64,000 bases of DNA from Meandrina meandrites (taxonomy: Eukaryota > Cnidaria > Anthozoa > Scleractinia > Meandrinidae): positions 1,092,501-1,156,500 of the forward strand of contig OY855906.1 of assembly GCA_963693305.1 (NCBI GenBank), written 5' to 3'. The stretch's first letter is position 1; every line of letters starts with the position of its first letter. The notes beneath the pieces are model-generated. The model was given only the letters and a program-made list of their open reading frames with translations. It had not been told where the DNA came from and ran no database searches. Of this stretch, positions 57,292-64,000 are shown one piece after another. The position numbers and the translations under genes were made by a program.

Positions 57292-59567
57292 TGGGATATG
57301 CAGTGGAGCCGAGATATAATGAGTGGTATATTGCAATTTCTTCACTACTTTCAACTGATGGCAGCTATACCACCTGACTTAAAAAAGAAAGCCAAAACTT
57401 TTAATAATGTGTCACATGAGCTATTAGAGCAGGGACCGCGGAGACCATTTTAAAGTGGTAGGGCTAAAAAATCTGGCCAAGAGAAACAAGTATTAGTTAA
57501 GGGCCACTGTTCCTCCATTTATCATGCATTTGTGTGCCATCATATTCACAATAGCGGTTTTCACTTGGTATACTCGGGGGTGGAAGCTGAATCATTGGAC
57601 TTTGGATATTCATGATTCCTACCTCAATAATTTATTATTCATTTATAAATTTCATTCGATATTCATGATTTAGTTTTCACTGTTTTCAAAATAACTTCTT
57701 ACCAGTTTCTGTTATTTTCGGCTTACACAGCGGTTGCACATTCTCCAGTGCTAGTGACGGTTCCCAGCCAGCGAAGTCTACTTTTCCTAATGGAGACTTT
57801 GCTAGCGGGGAATTATGCCGGAAACCGATGTAAAATATTTTCTCTGATTTCTGTCGTCAAATTATTTCTAAAATATTTACTGTGTGTAACATACCTAATC
57901 AAAATCAAGTTGGTAAGGGATGAAGATATGAAGCCAAGGGTGCGTTCGTGCTTTCGCCGTTGTGGTTTTTTTTTCTGTAAGGGTCTGGAGGCATGCTACC
58001 CCAGACAATTTTGAAAATTAGAAGCTCAGAAATGCTATTTACGGCCATTTCTGTGTCATATATTTGTTAAGAAGTTTAGTTGTTAACACGCCTCCAATAT
58101 AGCGGAAAGCATTCATTTGTGGTTCTTTTAGCCATCTCTCGTAATTCATGATTCCCAAGGTTTGAAACAGGAAGATTCATGATTCCTACCAATTTTGCAG
58201 CTATGTAATTCATGATTCATGATTCCGCTTCCCCCCACCCCTAATAAAGCAAATGAATTAAAAAAAAACTACCTACGCTACTTTTTGAAGTTGCCAAAGT
58301 TCATGCTGTTCTTCCGCGCAGCTTTGCCGAGCCTTTGACTTCGTGAAGCGCATATGCAAGAGTAGACGCGTTTTGTTACTTTCAATTGGTAAAATTCATA
58401 GAGTCTTTATACGTTATCCATGTCATTTGAAGCCCTAAAAAAACAACCCAAGCAAAAAAGTGGTAGGGCTACAGCCCTACCAGCCCCTCCCCCTCCGCGG
58501 TCCCTGTAGAGTCACCAATGTCTCTCTCTTTTACGGGAATGGGTCCGATGATTCTAACTAAGATGCGCTTACCCCGCTGTAAGCATTTCTATAAAATATT
58601 CAATGAAAATTGTCCTATTGAACCAACTGGTATTAAAAGCTGGAAAGTCAATTATCCAAGCTTATTTACCAATTGGAAAGCCAAATTCGTATTTATCTTC
58701 AAATCGAGTGGGGATATTAAATTGAGAGATTTCTCATTCAGGCTTTTACATAAGATCTTAATAACCAAGAAAGAACTTCTCAAATTCCGAGTAGCTAATG
58801 ACGAAATGTGCATCTTTTGCACCTATTCTGATTCCATAGCGCATACCTTTCTAGACTGTATTATGACATCATCGTTTTATTCAGAGGCTTTGATGTGGTT
58901 TAATCAAGTTAACAATTGCAACATAGCTCTGACTAATCTGCAAATAGTGTTTAATGACATCCCTCACTTTGAACAATTAGCTGATTACCAAACCCGCAGA
59001 CTACACTTATTCGTCATTTTACTGAAACAATATGTCTACTCTTGTAAATGCTTTGAAAAGCATCCAAATCGACAAGAATTTCAAAATAAAGTAATCTTAC
59101 AGTGGAAACTAAAAAATATTGAGGTAGCCACCTATCTCCTTAATCATTAATACCTATAATTGTCTATCACAATAATGTAACAATATGAAACCAAATTTGA
59201 AGACACCAACACAAAACAAAGTTAACGTACACATAAACAACAAACGTAGATAGATATTTAATAAGGTCGTAATTAATTCTTTGTAGTTTGGTAGCCTATG
59301 TGTAATTCTCTTTATAGATATATATCACCTGCAAGTTAGATAACACTTATACTTTTGAATAATTGAAAAATTGCCATTGCATCCACCATTTTTGTTGCAT
59401 TACGAACTGTTTTATTTGTATTTTGTATTTTTTCTTTATTCTCCTTCTTATTTTATTACTCTATGTTGCTGTTAATTTGTTACGTGTTAAAAGTATGTTT
59501 GTATGTTACATTTGTAACAAGAGTATGTAGTAGTTTAATAAAAGAGTTATTTATTTATTAAAAAAAT
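57292..59567 (+). pseudogene. LINE 3' fragment B, interrupted by a MITE
   Basis: The frame from about 57292 to 57430 (FLHYFQLMAAIPPDLKKKAK) continues in the same reading frame at 58512-59150 once the 57431-58506 element and one TAGAG copy are left out. The right part encodes a LINE ORF2 C-terminus: FRLLHKILITKKELLKF, CIFC...HTFLDC (zf-RVT-like), and ends LLNH. A ~400-base 3' UTR ends in 'aataaaagagttatttatttattaaaaaaa' (split: to about 59567). It is 5'-truncated with no reverse-transcriptase core, and antisense to the receptor paralogs. Confidence 0.75.
57431..58506. mobile_element. hAT-like non-autonomous element (1,076 bp) inside LINE fragment B
   Basis: The inverted ends are CAGGGACCGCGGAG. 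TAGAG is present on both sides (57426-57430 and 58507-58511) as a 5-bp duplication. 'gtggtagggct' occurs near both ends and 'attcatgattc' recurs inside. The open LINE frame is interrupted at exactly these borders, which confirms them. Confidence 0.85.
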
Positions 59568-59665
59568 ATTGCAATTTCTGAGTTTTGATTGGTTTACAGG
59601 CCATGGTATTATGAGTTCATATATCATGAACCACAAAAATTAATATGGTAGGTGTACGCGTCAGC
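59567..59665. repeat. dispersed repeat, copy B
   Basis: This is the same ~95-base sequence as 36378-36472, same orientation (GTTTTGATTGGTTTACAGGC, then 'atggtaggtgtac'). Confidence 0.7.
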
Positions 59666-60088
59666 GAGAACAGTCGGGGAGCTCAAATATTGCAATTTTT
59701 TGGGTGTTTTTAATAAAAAATATTCCATCCTCGCTTGAGATAGTTATAGCCATCTCGGCGCTACGCGCCTAGTTGGCTATCTACCACCTCACATCAAACA
59801 CGCGCTCATGGAATACCTTAATGTTACTTAATTTTGCAGGAACTTAATTTCGCGAAATTGAAATAGGCATATTTCGCCCCCACCATGAGATCTGAGGGGG
59901 GAGGGGAGCTATTATTTTTGGACAAATACTTTTTAAAAGTTTCCTCATTAAAGCTGCTGAACTATTTTTGTTTTCTCTACAACACATTTCCATATTTCTT
60001 ACGCATGTATTATACCGTATTGAAGTAAATTTGTTTGTTATAGCATAGATATCATGATTATGTGTGTTTTGGTATGATTTTCAAGGTT

Positions 60089-60307
60089 TTACACTCTTCC
60101 GAGAAGGCTTGTCCTTTCATTTATCAATGTTCCCTGATGTCTGCATGTTTCATCAGATTTCTTTTCCCTTTGTGGTGAACTGCTCGGTTGTTTCTTACAC
60201 TTTAGCAGGAGTGCTTTGAGAGCAATCCGTAGGCGAGTTTGGAATTTGTCAGTAATAAGACAAAACAGCAAGAAGTTGAAAAAGCCTTGGCTGCTGTCGC
60301 CTATCCC
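60089..60307 (-). CDS. GPR157-like paralog 3, last exon only
   Basis: The acceptor (gctctctag) is followed by 72 codons and a stop. GIGDSSQGFFNFLLFCLITDKFQTRLR matches TM7 and the start of the tail in the complete receptor (GIGDNAPGFANFLLFCFFTEKF), in the same phase. The tail is basic, then Ser-rich, ending LLGRV. The preceding exons are not recognised up to the right edge, so the intron exceeds 3.6 kb or those exons are missing. Confidence 0.7.
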   Translation of the reverse strand, partial: GIGDSSQGFFNFLLFCLITDKFQTRLRIALKALLLKCKKQPSSSPQREKKSDETCRHQGTLINERTSLLGRV

Positions 60308-60418
60308 CTAGAGAGCATATAAAACAAAAGAAAAGCTGTCAGACAACACCAAGTAATTTGTAAATTTATGAAAAAATTAAGGCCTGCTGTAATTAAACTG
60401 CATCTTGTTAATCGCTAA

Positions 60419-61080
60419 AGGTGGCTCGAAGGGGTTTAGATATTCCCATCTTTGGTATTCTATTGCAGCAACTACACCAATAACGTTGAGGTAAAACTTT
60501 TAGAACAACTTTGTAAAGGTTTTCGGAATGAACAAATTGCATTTGCTATGACGTCAAAATTTGTTGCCATGGCAACATTATATGAGGTCAAAGATAACTT
60601 ATTTTTTACCGATTGAGGCTAATCACATAAAAACTAGACGATGAAAGTTTTTGTTTTTCATATATTTTTGTTTACTGGGAAAAACAAACAATCTAACAAT
60701 GTTTAAAAAAATTCTGTAGGTAGGGTTCAGAGCCACCTTAAATTAGTCAAAAAAAAAGACGTAGCTTCGAATCCCACCTACAGATTTTTTCAAAAATTTG
60801 CAAAATTTTTTCTTTTGTGAGTTAGATAGAAATATATCAAAAACAAGAACTTTCACCAAGTAGTTTTTGAGTTATTAGCCTAAAAGATCCAATGCAGGGT
60901 ATATTTGACCTCATGCGCCATTGCCATGGCAACAAATTTTGACGTCACAATTACCTCAATTTGTTCATTGGTAAAACTTGTACTTGTACTAAAAGATTTC
61001 CCTGAACATCATTGGTATAGCTGCGATAGAACACCTAAAACAGGCATGTCTAATTCTGACTAAACTGTTATGAGCCACCT
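60419..61080. mobile_element. AGGTGGCTC palindromic element with TAA flanks, nested
   Basis: The ends AGGTGGCTC and GAGCCACCT have TAA on both sides (60416-60418 and 61081-61083). A second internal GAGCCACCT|TAA end occurs at 60738. Inside, 'AATGAACAAATTG...TGACGTCAAAATTTGTTGCCATGG' recurs as an inverted copy near 60914-60968. It is probably two related elements, one within the other. The 3-bp duplication fits Harbinger-like elements. Confidence 0.55.
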
Positions 61081-61084
61081 TAAG

Positions 61085-61223
61085 CAGGGGCAGATCTAAG
61101 ATTTTTCTTAGGAGGGGGTGCACACTGTTTTTTTGCAGAATACCAGTTGTATCAGAAAGCTGCCCGGTCATTGCAGGGGAGGGGGTGTGCACCACTTGCA
61201 CTCTCCCCCTAGATCCGCCCCTG
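61085..61223. mobile_element. hAT-like MITE (139 bp)
   Basis: The ends CAGGGGCAGATCTA and the complement of CAGGGGCGGATCTAG pair, with 'gggggtgcac' arms just inside. The flanks ttaag / ttcag are a 5-bp duplication with one mismatch. It abuts the preceding element. Its ends resemble the 56134 element (GATC-containing). Confidence 0.65.
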
Positions 61224-62319
61224 TTCAGGATATGCTTGTGAACCAATAAGATTTGCAATCTTTTTAAATGACATGATGACCTTTTCATTATATTATTATT
61301 ATTAGCGATATAATGGTATTCCAAACTTTTCCTTTTTTCCTTTTTATCACAAATTTCACTTATAGTTAATTTTTTCGACTATTTTGCTTGGTTACCAAGG
61401 AAAATGGTAAGAATTGGGATCATTGGTGGCACTCTCTGACCCACATTTTTGTATACTCTCAAGGGACTGTTTTAATTTGTCAAGGGAATACTTTTCGCTG
61501 TGGGCGATAAAAATGTCACTGGATAGGAATGCGTCCGCAGTTTTCGATCCCGAAATGTTATTTTCATGCATCGCTCGTTATTTAGCCTGTCTAGCCTTTT
61601 GCAAACTACAGGTAGGTATTTTTTAAAGATCTGTGCTATTCATCGATTGAATTGCTTAGTTTTACATGCTTAAAAGCTGCTGCGAATCTTCATTGTCAGA
61701 GGATATTGGCCAATGCTATTTTCTATTGTTACAAGTCTATTGTTTGTCGTCTTCATTGAAAGAAGTATTTTTAGCTCGTCACGCAATCTTTTGTTTTGAC
61801 CACAATTCACGGACTTGATCACGACAGCAGCTTCTCAAGACTTCAGACAGGAAAATGGTAATGTATAATATTGCTTCAAACTTAAATGGGATTTTTAGAA
61901 GGATCGGTAAAGCCACTTAGTGAAAAATTAACTGCAAAAAGCCGTCGGGCTAAAATTAAACTTACGCTTTAGCGTGAATAATGCAGGATCTCACGGCTTC
62001 AGAAATATGCAGAATTTTGAAGCTTTGATACATTAGTAGCTACATCTTGAAATAAGAATTAATCTAAAACAAAACTTCCTTCAAGTTTCTTTCATTTGCC
62101 CAGTTTACGTTTGGAATTTTAGGCTTCTGAAGCGTATTGATTTGAAAAGCGCATGGTGACATCTGATATGCAGCGTGCGGCCGACTTACTGTACCATCGC
62201 ATTGTTGTTTATTTAATAATTGTGTTCAGTTTACGACCTTTTACATGCAAAGATTTACTACAGTACTTCGGAAAATGGAAACAAGTATTTTTTTGTTATT
62301 AGTTATAGTGATGGATAGC

Positions 62320-62644
62320 ATAAAAAGCAATCTGAGTGTTAATTTTGTGGAAGGAAGTCAGTAGTTTTCCGCTATCTCACAGCAATCTCACGGCTTATCT
62401 CCAATTACCGCTTTTCTGTACCAAGATAATACCACTGGTGGTTAAATAAATGTCAGTGACAGTTATACAGAATGAAAACCTACCTTTCATAAAAAGCAAT
62501 GTGAGTGTTAATTTTGTGGAAGGAATTCAGTAGTTGTCCGCTATCTCACAGCACCATGATTCGCAAATTATTATCCCCAGTTACCGCTGGTGGTGGTTAA
62601 ATAAATGTCAGTGACAGTTGTACAGAATGAAAGCCTACCTTTCA
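62320..62644. repeat. tandem duplication, two ~160-bp copies
   Basis: 'taaaaagcaatctgagtg' to 'cctacctttca' (62320-62488) is repeated at 62489-62643 with scattered differences and one ~14-base length change. Confidence 0.85.
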
Positions 62645-63213
62645 CCAGAGTGTTTCGAACTAGTGTTATATTTTGTAGAAAGAGTTCGTGTTTTTGCGAG
62701 TTGTTAAAATGACGCGCGGAGGTGAAGAAATTTTTTTTACCATCTTCAAGTTTGATTTGGGATCAATTTATCAAGGTTGATAATTAACATTTCAAACCAT
62801 GAATTGGTCTTTCAGTGTGTCTAGTTGTAATAAACGTTTACTTCAGAAAAGAATTGTTTGTCTGAATTTAGTACGCATATGGTATATTTTTTCCCACTCG
62901 CACGTTTATGTTAAAAGCCGTAAAAGAGCCAGGAATTTTTTTTTTGGGGGGGGGGGGGGGGTGGGGGGGGGGGGTGGGTGAGCGCTAATAAAAGCCTTCT
63001 GGACTGTGAGTCAATGGGTTAGTGCATCACAAATCGTTTTCAATACTAACATTTCCCCAACGCATACTCCATGCGAAATAGTTGAATCTCGAAGAGATCT
63101 TTGATTATAACTTCAGGATCTGCATGTTTATACAACCAAATTCTCCAAAAGAGATTCATAGAAAATGTATGACAAACAGTATCAAGAATTTGTATGTTTG
63201 TCATGAAGTGTAT

Positions 63214-63348
63214 TACTCTGGGTGCCAGAGGATTTCTTTTGTTTTGTTTTGTTTTGCGGCGACAGTGACAAGATCGCGGCTTCGCCGCTCACTGTCGCCA
63301 CAAAACAAAACAAAACAAAACAAAAAAAACCCTCTGGCACCCAGGGTA
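63214..63348. mobile_element. hairpin MITE (135 bp), perfect 9-bp duplication
   Basis: The ends TACTCTGGGTGCCAGAGG and its inverted copy, followed inside by (TTTTG)n and (CAAAA)n arms and a GGCGACAGTGA inverted core, make an almost complete hairpin. The flank gaagtgtat is present on both sides (63205-63213 and 63349-63357). Confidence 0.85.
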
Positions 63349-64000
63349 GAAGTGTATTAAAGGGCCTGTGCTTACATGTAGCTACAGTTTAAGATTTTCT
63401 CAATTGAACACGTGATCCCCAGAGAAGCAGGACAGATATTTTTTTGGCTTATTGTGCATCATCATTTACAGTAGTTTTTTTAATTGCTAACCCCTCCTCA
63501 ACATCGAAATTAAATGGTCCACCCATCACACTGCATGTACAGATAAAGTATTGTCTCAAATGGTGTTTTACATTTCATTCTTTCTTCTCAATCAATATTC
63601 CATCGGGAATTTGTAAGAGGTGTCTGTTTTTTTCTCACATAATTTCTTCAATTCCGTGCAAGCAATGGACACCTGTTAACTTTTCTATTTAAACTGCAAG
63701 ACCTCATAATCAATTACAATTACATGTAGGCCATTCTATTTCACAGAGCATGTCTGTATGTCGTCTCGGTCCATAACATGCAAAAAAAATCAATCTTCAC
63801 CTCATACTTGGTCAATAACCCATACATGTGAGAAGCAGGTCAGGCAGTACCTGGATCTCGGGCCAAATCAAGTTAAGGAGGCTCTAAGCTTTGAAGATTT
63901 TAACAAACGTAACCATGTAGTTATCTTACCATAATGTTCAAATTTAGATTTTTTACCTCAATACATTCATTATATAGATAAGAAGAATGAGCAGTACACT

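Larger units (their letters stand above)
60308..64000. other. right-edge stretch, repeats and no certain gene
   Basis: It is filled by MITEs (60419-61080, 61085-61223, 63214-63348), a ~160-bp tandem duplication (62320-62644) and a G-run (about 62946-62980). A possible 5' exon is at 61513-61614 (plus; MSLDRNASAV...FCKLQ before a good GTAGGT donor), but with no partner exon. No TM1-5 exon for the GPR157 paralogs is seen. Confidence 0.4.

Noticed and set aside
61513..61614. Possible first exon (MSLDRNASAV...) with a good donor
   Set aside because: No partner exon in the window and no recognised domain; left as a note only.
1..64000. CRISPR arrays, operons, bacterial promoters or prophage
   Set aside because: The window is clearly eukaryotic: spliced exons, LINE tails, SINE and MITEs; no spaced direct repeats of CRISPR type.

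Overview
The window is animal nuclear DNA: AT-rich, with coding exons split by introns that carry GT/AG borders, and many short inverted-repeat transposons. A PET plus six-LIM protein, iodotyrosine deiodinase copies, a GPR157-like receptor cluster and the style of the repeats suggest a cnidarian, most likely an anthozoan such as a stony coral. That placement is an inference from gene content and repeat style, not from a marker gene.

Layout. 2993-7883 (minus) holds the first four coding exons of a calponin-homology (CH) actin-binding protein of the nesprin/dystrophin/dystonin/spectrin type; the rest lies beyond the left edge. 7884-14702 is intergenic with a long polypurine tract. 14703-16214 (plus) is an intronless, unrecognised 503-residue membrane protein with about 11 membrane segments. 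17879-28653 (minus) is a complete seven-exon limpet-type gene (Cys-rich N-terminus, PET, six LIM domains; 606 residues). 28654-35335 is intergenic, with a CpG-rich probable promoter, microsatellites, a large hairpin, a lone THAP-like ORF and a TTAA-flanked element. 35336-40080 and 40992-44743 (plus) are two complete three-exon iodotyrosine deiodinase genes in tandem. 48436-50848 (minus) is a complete three-exon GPR157-like receptor (333 residues). Two further sets of homologous 3' exons follow at 54014-55927 and 60089-60307 (minus), without a 7TM-encoding first exon in the window.

Mobile DNA fills the spaces. Several elements have target-site duplications that can be read directly: a 778-bp Mutator-like element with ~103-bp arms and a 9-bp duplication; a 1,076-bp CAGGG-ended element sitting inside the open frame of a LINE; two members of a family with AGCCTCTCTATGG ends and 8-bp duplications; TTA-flanked Harbinger-like elements; and a TTAA-flanked element. 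Two 5'-truncated LINE tails lie between the receptor copies.

The genes do not form one pathway. Actin cytoskeleton (CH protein, limpet), halotyrosine deiodination (IYD pair) and GPCR signalling (GPR157 cluster) are neighbours. Tandem duplication is the shared theme of the right half. The best candidates for something undescribed are the 503-residue membrane protein and the receptor cluster with orphan 3' exon sets.
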